A stretch of 64,000 bases of DNA, from contig NZ_JAPEHV010000004.1 of the NCBI RefSeq assembly GCF_028823665.1, positions 310,001 to 374,000 on the forward strand. Direction: 5' to 3'. The DNA is from Microbacterium sp. C7(2022). GTDB lineage: Bacteria; Actinomycetota; Actinomycetes; Actinomycetales; Microbacteriaceae. Positions 25,025 to 34,200 of this stretch are shown piece by piece; the stretch's first letter is position 1; the number at the start of each line of letters is the position of its first letter. The translations under genes were made by a program, and so were the position numbers. The notes beneath the pieces are model-generated. The model was not told where the DNA came from, searched no databases, and saw only the letters and a program-made list of their open reading frames with translations.

Positions 25025-26188
25025 ATGCACACCGCGGTGATCGTTGACGTCGTCCGTACCCCCGCAGGCCGCGGCAAGCCTGGCGGATCGCTGAGCTCGT
25101 GGCATCCGATCGATCTTGCCGCATTCACCTTGCGCGCGATTCTCGAACGCAACGGGCTGGAGTCGACACAGGTCGACGACGTGATTCTCGGATGCGTGAG
25201 CCAGACCGGCGATCAGGCGATGAACATCGCGCGTCAGGCCGTGCTCGCCGCCGGGTTCGACGAGAGCGTGCCAGCGACCACGATCGACCGACAGTGCGGT
25301 TCGAGCCAGCAGGCTGCTCACTTCGCCGCGCAGGGGATCATGGCCGGCGCGTACGACATCGTGATCGCCGGTGGGGTCGAGTCGATGAGCCGGGTGCCGC
25401 TCGGGTCCGCGTGGGTGGATGCCACGCCCTCGCCCCTCATCGCCGGTCGCTACCCCGAAGGTCTGGTCAACCAGGGCGTGTCGGCCGAACTCATCGCCCA
25501 GCGCTGGGGCCTCAGCCGCGCAGACCTCGACGCCTACTCGGCGGAATCGCACGCCCGCGCCGCGCGTGCATGGGAGGAAGGTCGCTTCGCGTCGCAGGTG
25601 ATTTCGGTCGGGGATGCCGCCACCGACGAGACCGTGCGACCGGGCACCACCGTCGAGAAGCTGGGTGGGCTGCCCACGGTGTTCCGCACCGACGAGCTCG
25701 CCGAACGATTCCCCGAGGTTGGCTGGGCGATCACGCCAGGCAATTCGTCACCGCTTACGGATGCGGCATCCGCTGCTCTCATCATGAGCGAGGAGATGGC
25801 GAACCGGCTCGGGCTGACCCCGCGTGCGCGGTTTCACTCGTTCGCCGTTGTCGGGGATGACCCACTGATGATGCTCACCGGGCCGATCCCGGCGACCCAT
25901 CGGATTCTGCAGCGCAGCGGGCTGACGCTCGACCAGATCGACGCGTATGAGGTGAACGAGGCGTTCGCGCCCGTGCCGCTGGCGTGGGCGCGCGAGTTCG
26001 ACGCCGACCCGGCGCGGCTCAACCCGTGGGGCGGAGCGATTGCGCTCGGCCACGCCGTCGGTGCGTCGGGGACGCGACTGCTCGGCACCCTCGTCGCCTA
26101 CCTCGAAGCCACCGGCGGGCGCTACGGACTGCAGACGATGTGTGAGGGCGGCGGCATGGCCAACGCCACGATCATCGAACGGCTCTAG
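25025..26188 (+). CDS. thiolase family protein (acetyl-CoA acetyltransferase)
   Basis: A 387-residue thiolase. The nucleophilic Cys91 lies in DRQCGSSQQA; the NEAFA motif with its Asn/His-type active-site region is NEAFAPVPLA; GGAIALGHAVGASGTR holds the catalytic His; and MCEGGGMANA holds the second Cys. All catalytic positions are present, so it should be active in condensation or cleavage of acyl-CoA. Length is standard. With the SDR/hydratase genes at 5797-8248 and the hydratase-ETF cluster at 37626 it could contribute to beta-oxidation, but it is not in an operon with them. Confidence 0.9.
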   Translation: MHTAVIVDVVRTPAGRGKPGGSLSSWHPIDLAAFTLRAILERNGLESTQVDDVILGCVSQTGDQAMNIARQAVLAAGFDESVPATTIDRQCGSSQQAAHFAAQGIMAGAYDIVIAGGVESMSRVPLGSAWVDATPSPLIAGRYPEGLVNQGVSAELIAQRWGLSRADLDAYSAESHARAARAWEEGRFASQVISVGDAATDETVRPGTTVEKLGGLPTVFRTDELAERFPEVGWAITPGNSSPLTDAASAALIMSEEMANRLGLTPRARFHSFAVVGDDPLMMLTGPIPATHRILQRSGLTLDQIDAYEVNEAFAPVPLAWAREFDADPARLNPWGGAIALGHAVGASGTRLLGTLVAYLEATGGRYGLQTMCEGGGMANATIIERL

Positions 26189-26260
26189 CGAGCGGGCGGA
26201 CTGCGGCGCCGGCGGGCTGAGCCACTCGCACAATCGCGCTACGTGTTGCGCACCGCGGCG

Positions 26261-26725
26261 TCACCACCTGCGGTTGCGCGCGAAGTCCCACCCTCGCACG
26301 GTCGGCACGGATTGTCCGCGCGCGCTGCCAGCGACGCTGAGCCGGACGCGCTCGGCCTCGAGAGCGAACGTCTGAACCGAAGCATCCGACGCATCGATGT
26401 CGAGCGACGCGACGACCACATTCTCGAGCGTCCAGCTGAGTACCACCGTGCTCGCGCCCGACTCGTTCGGCGCTTCGACGTCAAGCGTGGCGGTCGAGAT
26501 CGCCGTGCCCGCGGCGATCGCTTCGAACAACAGAGCGGATGCCGCCTCCACCGGAGCAGTCACGCTCAGCGGCCGCGCCGCGACGTTCATGCGGCGCCGC
26601 CCCGCACCCGGGTCGACCTGGGCGACGCCCCACGACGCCGCGCTCACCTCGATCCACCCCTCGCGGCCCGCCCGTGTCGACGCCCCTTCGATCCCCTTGA
26701 GCTGCAAATACATGTCCTGTGCCAC
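26261..26725 (-). CDS. orphan Hcp family protein (type VI secretion tube fold)
   Basis: A 154-residue protein starting at GTG with a strong CGAAGGAGG upstream. It begins MAQDMYLQLKGIEG, then GWIEVSAASWGV, and ends GWDFARNRRW. These are the characteristic N- and C-terminal strands of the Hcp family (PF05638-like), whose hexameric rings stack into the type VI secretion tube. Monoderm actinobacteria lack classical T6SS and no other secretion gene is in the window, so a different role is likely. No signal peptide is visible. It is monocistronic and convergent with the thiolase gene. Confidence 0.75.
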   Translation of the reverse strand: MAQDMYLQLKGIEGASTRAGREGWIEVSAASWGVAQVDPGAGRRRMNVAARPLSVTAPVEAASALLFEAIAAGTAISTATLDVEAPNESGASTVVLSWTLENVVVASLDIDASDASVQTFALEAERVRLSVAGSARGQSVPTVRGWDFARNRRW

Positions 26726-26882
26726 GATGCCTCCTTCGACCGCCGCTGTTGAGCACAGCATCCCACCCCGCGCTGATCTGCACTAGGCCCTCACGCAGCA
26801 CGGACCCGCTGCGCGCCAAGCTCCCTCCGGGGGTGGCACCGGGCCGCCGCATTGACAGCTGAGCCCGGTGCGCTGATTTTCG

Positions 26883-26949
26883 GGAGGAGAATCCGATAGC
26901 GGAGGACGAATGCGGGCGGGACGGTCCTCCTGTAGGCGGATTTACCTCC
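26883..26949. repeat. palindromic REP-like element, copy A
   Basis: An imperfect inverted repeat. The left arm is ggagg-agaatccg-ggaggac; the right arm, gtcctcc-ggcggatt-cctcc, is its near reverse complement. A related copy lies at 27086-27151, and a 38-bp tandem duplication sits between them. Together they fill most of the 594-bp gene-free stretch 26726-27319, whose remainder holds the promoter region of the Hcp gene and the 5'-nucleotidase terminator. Confidence 0.7.
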
Positions 26950-26966
26950 GCTGGCACGCGCGGCCA

Positions 26967-27042
26967 CACGCGCGCGCCACACACACGCGGTGACACACGC
27001 GCAGCACACGCGCGCCACACACACGCGGTGACACACGCGCAG
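26967..27042. repeat. 38-bp tandem duplication rich in CACACGCG
   Basis: Two adjacent 38-bp copies (26967-27004, 27005-27042) differ at one base and share the segment cgcgccacacacacgcggtg. The region is an alternating purine-pyrimidine tract (CA/CG dinucleotides), a composition prone to Z-DNA. Confidence 0.85.
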
Positions 27043-27085
27043 TAGCGGCGCGGCGCGCGACCTGCTGAGCGACCGCGATGCTTCG

Positions 27086-27151
27086 GGAGGAAATCTCGGT
27101 AGCGGAGGACGAAACTCGACGTGGCGGTCCTCCCGTAGCTCGATTTCCTCC
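27086..27151. repeat. palindromic REP-like element, copy B
   Basis: The left arm ggaggaaatctcggtagc plus ggaggac faces a right arm whose reverse complement starts ggaggaaatcgagctacg. The stem is about 25 bp with few mismatches. It is the same family and orientation as copy A at 26883, with about 70% similarity over 80 bp. Confidence 0.72.
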
Positions 27152-27221
27152 GCAAGCATGATGTAGCCGACCGTCTGCTGGCGCGCGGCCAGGCAACGCG
27201 GCGCGCAACGCGCAACGCACA

Positions 27222-27249
27222 GCGGCCCCGACCCGAAGGTCGAGGCCGC
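27222..27249 (-). terminator. terminator hairpin of the 5'-nucleotidase gene
   Basis: gcggccccgacc / ggtcgaggccgc encloses a loop that reads TTCG on the minus strand, about 70 bases after the stop codon. One mismatch interrupts the 12-bp stem. The same hairpin follows the amylopullulanase gene at 37538, as part of the duplicated tail. Confidence 0.75.
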
Positions 27250-27795
27250 GATGCGTGGGCTACCGGATGCTACGCCGAGGCACGCGCTGCTCGCGCTGCG
27301 CGCAGCGGCAACTCCGGTGCTACGCCACGGGGCGACGGCGCGCCATGAACAGCACGCCTCCGGCTGCGACGAGCAGGGCAGCCAGCAGCGCGAGGCCCAG
27401 CGGAAGCTGCGCGCCTGTCACCGCGAGCGATCCGGCCGCGACGACGGTCACGGGAACCTCGATCGGCTCGAAGCCCTCGGACTCGATGACCAGCGTGTGT
27501 GCGCCCACTTCGAGGTCGGCCGGAATGTCGACCACGAACGAGACTGTGCCGTCTGCGTTTGCGGCCGGGATGCCGGTGATCACGATCGGGTCACTGAACA
27601 GCGTCGCACCCACCTGCTGGCCGGGCTCGAGGCCCGACAGCTCGACCGGCAGTGAACCACCCTGCTCGACCGTGCCCGTGCCGATGTTGACCTCGGCCCA
27701 GTCCGTCCCGGTGCCCGGAGTGCCCGGATCAGTCGGGTCAGTCGGGTCGGTGGGATCGGTCGGGTCAGTGGGATCCGTGGGATCGGTCGGCTCGA
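27222..27795 (-). repeat. inverted duplication, arm 1 (anchoring tail plus terminator)
   Basis: This 0.57-kb stretch matches 36960-37565 in opposite orientation. It covers the Asp-Pro-Thr linker, a ~100-residue C-terminal domain, the LAVTG sorting signal and the terminator. Long blocks are identical at the DNA level, including synonymous positions, and the protein tails differ at only two positions I can see. The 9-kb interval contains both divergent surface-enzyme genes. Confidence 0.9.
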
Positions 27796-30700
27796 CGGCC
27801 ACGGCGCGACCGAGCGGTGCCGGGTCGACGACGTCGAACTCAGCGAAGAACGCGATGGTCGCCTGCAGGTCGACCTGCCCGGTGTCAGTGCGGTCGGTGC
27901 CGTCCGCGAAGGTGAAGAAGCTGTCGCCCCCACCCGCGAGGAACGAGTTGGTGACCACGGTGAACTCGTCGTCCGCAGCAAGCGGCTGGCCGTTGAGCGT
28001 CATCGACACGATGTGCTCGCCGGCGGCGGCATCCTCGATGTACTCGTAAGTGAACCCTTCCGAGATGCCCAGATGCAGCTTCGGACGCTCGGCGCCGGGC
28101 TGCCACTGCTCTTCGAGGATCTGCTCGAGCTGCGCGCCGGTTAGCGTCACCGTCACGAGCGTGTTCGCGAAGGGCTGCACGTTGGCGATCTGACGGTACG
28201 TGAGCGTGCCGTCCTCACCGAAGAGCAGGTCATCGCGCAGACCGCCGGGGTTCATGATGCTGATCTGCGCCGGCGCACCCGCGTACTCGTCGTTCGACGT
28301 CGCCCACAGGTAGATGTCGGCGACCAGGTTGCCGAGCGTCGATTCGACACCGCGGTCCGCGCCCGACGGGGTGCCGCCGCGCAGGATGTCGGCGCTGATC
28401 GCACCGGACTCGACATCGCCCAGCACGTCGGCCTCGGCCTTCGCGTCGGCAACGATCTGTGCGACCGTCTCGTCCGCCGGGTACGCGGCCGCGCCCGCGA
28501 CAACGAGAGGCACCAGGGCAGAGTCGATCGAGATCAGCTCCTTAGTGTCACTGTCGACCGTGATCTCCAGCTGGCCCAGCGTCGTGCCGTACTGGTGCGC
28601 CTGGATGACGGGACGCTCGGTGCCCTCGCTGTCGGCGACATCGCACGTGTAGCTCTGGTGCGTGTGGCCCGAAACGATGGCATCGATGGCGGGCGAGGCG
28701 TCGCGGATCAGGTCTCCGTAGCTCGACGCGTCCGTTGCGACATCAGCGCAGTCCGAGGCCGCCGAGCCACTGTGCGTGAGCAACACGATCACGTCGGCCA
28801 GGTCGCCAGCCGTCAGCTCAGCGGCCACGCGGTTCGCGGCCTCGAGCTGGTCACCGAACTCGATGGTCGCGATCCCGGTCGGGCTCACGATGTTCCGGGT
28901 GTCTTCGGTCACGGTGCCGATGAACGCCACGCGCACGCCGTCGACCTCTTCGATGACGTACTCGTCGAGCGCCGGCTCGCCGCTCGCGCGGTCGTACACG
29001 TTGGCGCCGAGGCCCTGTGCGGTCGAACCGAAGCGCGGCAGCACTCGATCGGTGATGTCGGCGAAGCCCTGGTCGAACTCGTGGTTTCCGACGGCGCCCA
29101 GATCGAGGCCCGCCGCCACGAGGGCGTCGATGGTGGGGTTGTCCTGCGCGACGTTCGAGGTGAACGTCGACGCGCCGATGTTGTCACCGGCCGAGACGAA
29201 CAGCGTGTTCGGGTTCTCGGCTTCGAACGCGTCCACGGCGCCGGCGAGCACTGCGGCACCGGCGACACCGTTGCGGAAGTCCGCCTCGATGCGCCCGTGG
29301 AAGTCGTTGATCGTGAGGACCTGGATCTCAGTGGTCGCAGGCGCCAGCGCGTCGGTGATTTCGAAGACCGTGGTCGTGCCCGAGACCTCGTTGCCGACAG
29401 CCAGGAGCGGAGTGCCGGTCGTGGACTCATCGGCCGGGATGAACGCGATGCTCTCGGGCCCGAGGTCACCGGCGGTGGCGAGGTCGCCGCCGTCTTCGAC
29501 CGACTGGCTGAAGTCGCGGTTGTTCAGGTACGTCACGAATGACGCCGCGTTCGGGTCGGTGATGTCGTATGCCGCGACGCCGCCGACGCGCTCGAAGCCG
29601 ACGAAGGCGTACGTACGTCCACTCAGTTCGCCGATCGTGACGCTTTCGGCCTCGGGGCCCTTGTCGTCACTGCGGCCCTCGAGGTTCGACTCCGAGTGGT
29701 TGGAGTTGAAGAACGCGGGGGATGCCGCGTGGGTGACCTCTTCGAACGAGGTGCCCGAGTCCCACACGAGGTCGCCCGACGTGGTCCAGATCGAGAACGA
29801 GCGGCCGCCGAACGAGTAGAGCTCGCTGTAGCATCCGCGCTCTTCGTCGAAGCCGTTCTCCTTGGTGACGTTGAGGCGCCCCAGGGCGGCGTCGCCGAGC
29901 GAGTCGGCCAGCGGACTGTCGTCACACACGGGGCCGTAGCCGTCGTCGGCGAGGTCCTTCACGCGCACGGGCTCCTCATACTCGCCCCACTCGCGTGCGT
30001 CGCCCTCGTTCGCGGTGACGAGGTAGGTGGTCTCGCCGACCGAGTACGACGAGATGGCGTCGGGCATGTACATGCCGTAGAGGCCCTGGTAGGTCGCGAG
30101 GTTGAACGTCGGCGCATCGCGCGGGTCGCGGTCGCTCGCGTCGAGCCCGACCACGCCGTGATCCTTGAAGCCGAGCGCTTCGATCGAGGTCACCGTCGCC
30201 GAGGCGAGGTCGACAACCGCAATCGCGTTCGCCTCTTGCAGGGTGACATACGCGGTGCCGTCCACGACGGTTGCGTACTCGGGCTCGAGGTTGCGGCTCA
30301 CCGGGTAGTCCGCCTCGGGAGCGGGACCGAACACGCGCACGTCCTCGGGCAGCGCACCCTCGGCCTCGAACGAGTGGAAGTCGGCGATGCGTACGTCCGA
30401 CTGTGCGGCGGCGGCCACGCTCGCCGGTGCGGCGACGACGGCGACGGACCCTTCGGGGTCGGCCGAGAAGTCGTCGGCCGGTTCGCCCTCGTTCGCCACG
30501 ACGATCCACTCGCCGTCGGGGGAGAACGTGACCATGTCAGGCAGTGATCCGACCGAAACGGTTCCGAGAGCAGCGGATGCCGCGTCCTGCGCATTCGCGT
30601 CGAAGAACACGATGTGACCAGCGCTGACCTTGTCGCCCGCCTCGAAGGCGATGACGCCGAGTCCGTCCTCGCGGATGGCGACCGAGTTGGCGACGCCGTC

Positions 30701-31054
30701 CGAGGTGAGGGTGAAGAGCTTGGTGATCACGGTCGGGTCGGAGTAGTCGAGCACGTCGACGGCACCGGCCTGAGCGTTCACCACGAACAGGCGGTCGCCG
30801 AAGGCCTGCACGATCTCGGCGGCGGATTCGTCGAACACGCCGGTCTCGAAGGTGCCGATCGGGGCGAACGACAGCGCGGCGTCGGCGGCGGAGTAGGTGA
30901 CGGGTGCGGGGGTGACCGCGGCGTTGGCCGCGGTCACCGGCGCAATGGCGAGAGCGCAGGCGACGGCCGCAGTCGCGGTCATCGCGGCAGCGCGACGGGG
31001 GATATACGAAGGCATCGAGATCCTCGGGTCAGGTTCGTCGCATGCCGGATGCAT
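27320..31054 (-). CDS. cell-wall-anchored choice-of-anchor I / 5'-nucleotidase protein
   Basis: About 1244 residues. A secretion signal (MPSYIPRRAAAMTATAAVACALAIAPVTAANA-type, cut near residue 45) is followed by a beta-propeller-like choice-of-anchor I region (about 50-560). A metallophosphatase domain from about 580 has TINDFHGR, SAGDNIG and GNHEFD, and a 5'-nucleotidase C-terminal domain spans about 870-1040. Then come a (DPT)n linker, a small beta-rich domain, LAVTG at about 1210, a membrane segment and RRRPVA. This is a surface 5'-nucleotidase/phosphoesterase that would release phosphate and nucleosides. LAxTG suggests a class E sortase. The ATG at 31054 has AGGAGGAG immediately upstream; 31015 is an alternative. 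Confidence 0.87.
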   Translation of the reverse strand: MHPACDEPDPRISMPSYIPRRAAAMTATAAVACALAIAPVTAANAAVTPAPVTYSAADAALSFAPIGTFETGVFDESAAEIVQAFGDRLFVVNAQAGAVDVLDYSDPTVITKLFTLTSDGVANSVAIREDGLGVIAFEAGDKVSAGHIVFFDANAQDAASAALGTVSVGSLPDMVTFSPDGEWIVVANEGEPADDFSADPEGSVAVVAAPASVAAAAQSDVRIADFHSFEAEGALPEDVRVFGPAPEADYPVSRNLEPEYATVVDGTAYVTLQEANAIAVVDLASATVTSIEALGFKDHGVVGLDASDRDPRDAPTFNLATYQGLYGMYMPDAISSYSVGETTYLVTANEGDAREWGEYEEPVRVKDLADDGYGPVCDDSPLADSLGDAALGRLNVTKENGFDEERGCYSELYSFGGRSFSIWTTSGDLVWDSGTSFEEVTHAASPAFFNSNHSESNLEGRSDDKGPEAESVTIGELSGRTYAFVGFERVGGVAAYDITDPNAASFVTYLNNRDFSQSVEDGGDLATAGDLGPESIAFIPADESTTGTPLLAVGNEVSGTTTVFEITDALAPATTEIQVLTINDFHGRIEADFRNGVAGAAVLAGAVDAFEAENPNTLFVSAGDNIGASTFTSNVAQDNPTIDALVAAGLDLGAVGNHEFDQGFADITDRVLPRFGSTAQGLGANVYDRASGEPALDEYVIEEVDGVRVAFIGTVTEDTRNIVSPTGIATIEFGDQLEAANRVAAELTAGDLADVIVLLTHSGSAASDCADVATDASSYGDLIRDASPAIDAIVSGHTHQSYTCDVADSEGTERPVIQAHQYGTTLGQLEITVDSDTKELISIDSALVPLVVAGAAAYPADETVAQIVADAKAEADVLGDVESGAISADILRGGTPSGADRGVESTLGNLVADIYLWATSNDEYAGAPAQISIMNPGGLRDDLLFGEDGTLTYRQIANVQPFANTLVTVTLTGAQLEQILEEQWQPGAERPKLHLGISEGFTYEYIEDAAAGEHIVSMTLNGQPLAADDEFTVVTNSFLAGGGDSFFTFADGTDRTDTGQVDLQATIAFFAEFDVVDPAPLGRAVAVEPTDPTDPTDPTDPTDPTDPTDPGTPGTGTDWAEVNIGTGTVEQGGSLPVELSGLEPGQQVGATLFSDPIVITGIPAANADGTVSFVVDIPADLEVGAHTLVIESEGFEPIEVPVTVVAAGSLAVTGAQLPLGLALLAALLVAAGGVLFMARRRPVA

Positions 31055-31139
31055 GCGCTCCTCCTGGGTAATCGCGCCGGGTGACCGTGGGGTGAACGAG
31101 CGGCAACCGCCGGGTGCGAACATGACAGGGCTCTCACAA

Positions 31140-31153
31140 TGTAAGCGCTTGCA
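31140..31153. promoter_or_regulatory. LacI-family (maltose-regulator-like) operator candidate
   Basis: tgtaagcgcttgca is a palindrome with one mismatched pair around the AAGCGCTT core. It matches the operators bound by LacI-family sugar regulators such as actinobacterial MalR. It lies in the 177-bp divergent gap, 78 bases before the amylopullulanase GTG, and could control both flanking genes. Confidence 0.6.
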
Positions 31154-31231
31154 ATTTCCTCGCGTGCGCTGCTAGCGTCGGCACCACACAGCCCTGGCAC
31201 GTCGTCGTGCCCTCCCTCCCCAGGAGAACCC

Positions 31232-34200
31232 GTGTCGAAGACGACTCTCACCCGTGTCCATCGCCCCATCGCCGTGCTCGCGGCCCTGACTCTCGCTCTC
31301 AGTGGGTCACTGGTGGCGGCGTCCGCCGGCCCCGCGATCGCAGCCGATCGAACGTTCACGCTCGTCGGCAGCCTTCAGGAAGCGATCGGATGCACCGAGA
31401 ATTGGCAGCCCGACTGCGCGGATTCCGAGCTGCTGCCCACTGACACCGAGGGTCTGTACGCGGCAGAGTTCACTGTGCCCGCGGGCACCTACGAGTACAA
31501 GGTGGCCGTCGACGGCGGGTGGGACGAGGCGTACGGACTAGGCGGCGGGAGTGACAACATCCCGCTCACCATCGCCGGAGACTCGACGCTGCGCTTCCTC
31601 TTCGACGACACCGAGCACCGCGTCGGAGTCGAGGTGCTCTCGCTGCGTGAGGGCTACTCGGACGCCGATGGCGAGCTCGTTGAGGCGCCTGTCCGCCAGG
31701 CCGGGAGCGCGGAGCAGTTCTACTTCGTGATGACCGACCGCTTCGCGAACGGGGACACCAGGAACGACGGTGGTGGCCTGGACGGCGACCGCCTGGTGAC
31801 CGGTTTCGACCCGACCAACAAGGGTTTCTACAACGGCGGCGACCTCGCGGGCCTTCACGAGAACCTCGACTACATCGCGGGCCTGGGCACGACCGCGATC
31901 TGGCTCACGCCGAGCTTCAAGAACCGCCCGGTGCAGGGGGTCGGTGATGATGCGAGCGCCGGGTACCACGGCTACTGGGTGACCGACTTTACGCAGATCG
32001 ACCCGCACCTGGGGACGAACGCTGAGCTCGAGGCGTTCATCGCCGACGCTCACGCGCAGGGCATCAAGGTCTACTTCGACATCATCACCAACCACACCGC
32101 CGATGTGATCTCTTACGCCGAAGGCGAGTACGCGTACATCGACCAGGCGACGAGCCCCTACACCGACGCCGCAGGCGTCGCCTTCGACCCGGCCGACGTC
32201 GCCGGCACCGGATCGTTCCCCGAATTGGATGCCGCCACCTCCTTCCCGTATACCCCGGTCATCGCCGAGGGCGACGAGGACCTCAAGGTTCCCGCATGGT
32301 TGAACGACCCGACGCTGTACCACAACCGGGGTGACTCGACCTGGTCGGGCGAGTCGGTCACGTACGGCGATTTCTCGGGTCTCGACGACCTGATGACCGA
32401 GCACCCGACCGTTGTAAGCGGTTTCATCGCCGTGTATGAGGACTGGATCGACCTGGGTATCGACGGCTTCCGCATCGACACGGCAAAGCATGTGAACTTC
32501 GAGTTCTGGGAGGAGTGGTCAGCCGCCGTCCTCGATTACGCGCACGCGGCCGGCAAGGACGACTTCTTCATGTTCGGCGAGGTCTACGACGCCGATCCGG
32601 TCAAGCTCGCCCCCTACGTTCGCGACACCGACATGAACTCGGTGCTCGACTTCACGTTCCAGTCCGCCGCGGTGAGTTTCGCCGCCGGCAACAGTGCCAA
32701 GGGGCTGCAGAGTCTCTACGCGGGCGACGATCGTTACACGACCCCCGACAGCTCCTCGACGGCGTTGCCGACATTCCTCGGCAACCACGACATGGGGCGC
32801 GTCGGGTCATTCCTGCAGTCGACATCGCAGCCCCTCGAGCGCGACCTGCTCGCCCACGACCTCATGTTCCTCGGCCGCGGCCAGCCCGTCGTCTACTACG
32901 GCGACGAGCAGGGCTTCGTCGGCGCGGGCGGCGACAAGGACGCGCGGCAGACGCTGTTCGCCTCTGAGGTAGCCGAATACCAGAACCAGCAGCTGATCAC
33001 CGGCGAGACCGTGGGTTCCGTCGACCGCTACGACACGGACGTGCCGATCTACGAGCACATCGCCGACCTCGCCGCGTTGCGCGACGCGCACCCGGCGCTG
33101 GTCGACGGTGCGCAGATCGAACGGTACGCCGACAACGGCGGCGGCGTGTACGCCTTCTCGCGCGTCGACCGCGACGAGAAGGTCGAGTACCTGGTCGCGC
33201 TCAACAACACCACCTCCGATAAGAGCGTCGAGGTGCCTACCCTCACCGCGGGCGGCTCCTTCACCGCCGTTTACGGCGAGGGCGCCGACGTGAGCGCCGA
33301 TGGCGAAGCCGTGGCATCCCTCACCGTCCCCGCGCTGTCGTCGGTGGTCTATCGCGCAGATCGCGAGGTCACCGCGCCGACCACACCGCTCGATCTGACC
33401 GTCGAGGCGCCAGCCGCGGGCGCGGCGCTGGAAGGATCGGTCGGCATTTCGGCCGACGTCGACGATGTCACGTGGGCTGAGACGAGCTTCGCGTGGCGCG
33501 TGGTCGGCGGCGACGAATGGCACGCGCTCGGTGTGGCCGAAGACACCTCGCCGCGGGTGTTCCACGACATCGCCGGTCTCGCGGCCGGCACGCTCGTGGA
33601 GTATCGCGCAGTGACGACGGATGCCGCGGGCGGGCATGCCGCGGCATCCACCTATGCATCCGTCGGCAACGCCGTCACGCTCGAGGTCGAGGAAGAGCCG
33701 GAGTCGCCGATCGACATGGTGACGGTGCCGGGCAACCTCAACAGCGAGATGGGCTGCGCGGGTGACTGGAGCCCCGGGTGCGAAGCGGCGAAGCTGACGC
33801 TGCGCGGCGACGGGATCTGGGAGGGCACGTTCGACCTGCCTGCCGGCGACTACGAGTACAAGGTCGCGATCAACGGCAGTTGGGACATCAACTACGGCGC
33901 GAACGGCGTCCCCGGTGGCACCGACATCGCGATCTCGCACGAAGGTGGGGAGATCACCTTCTACTTCGACCCGCGCAGCAACATCGTGCAGTCGACGGCC
34001 GAAGGCCCCATCGTCACTATTCCGGGGGCACACCAGAGCGAGCTGGGATGTGGCGGCGACTGGCAGCCAGACTGCCTGGCCACGCTCATGGCCGATGGCG
34101 ACAAGGATGGCGTCTACGAGTTTTCCACCGACTCGATTCCCGCTGGTGCCTACGACGCGAAGGTCGCTCACGGGTTGGGCTGGGGCGAGAACTACGGCGT

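Noticed and set aside
26261-26725. Type VI secretion system locus
   Set aside because: No sheath, baseplate, VgrG or ClpV-like gene is nearby; only the Hcp-like protein is present.
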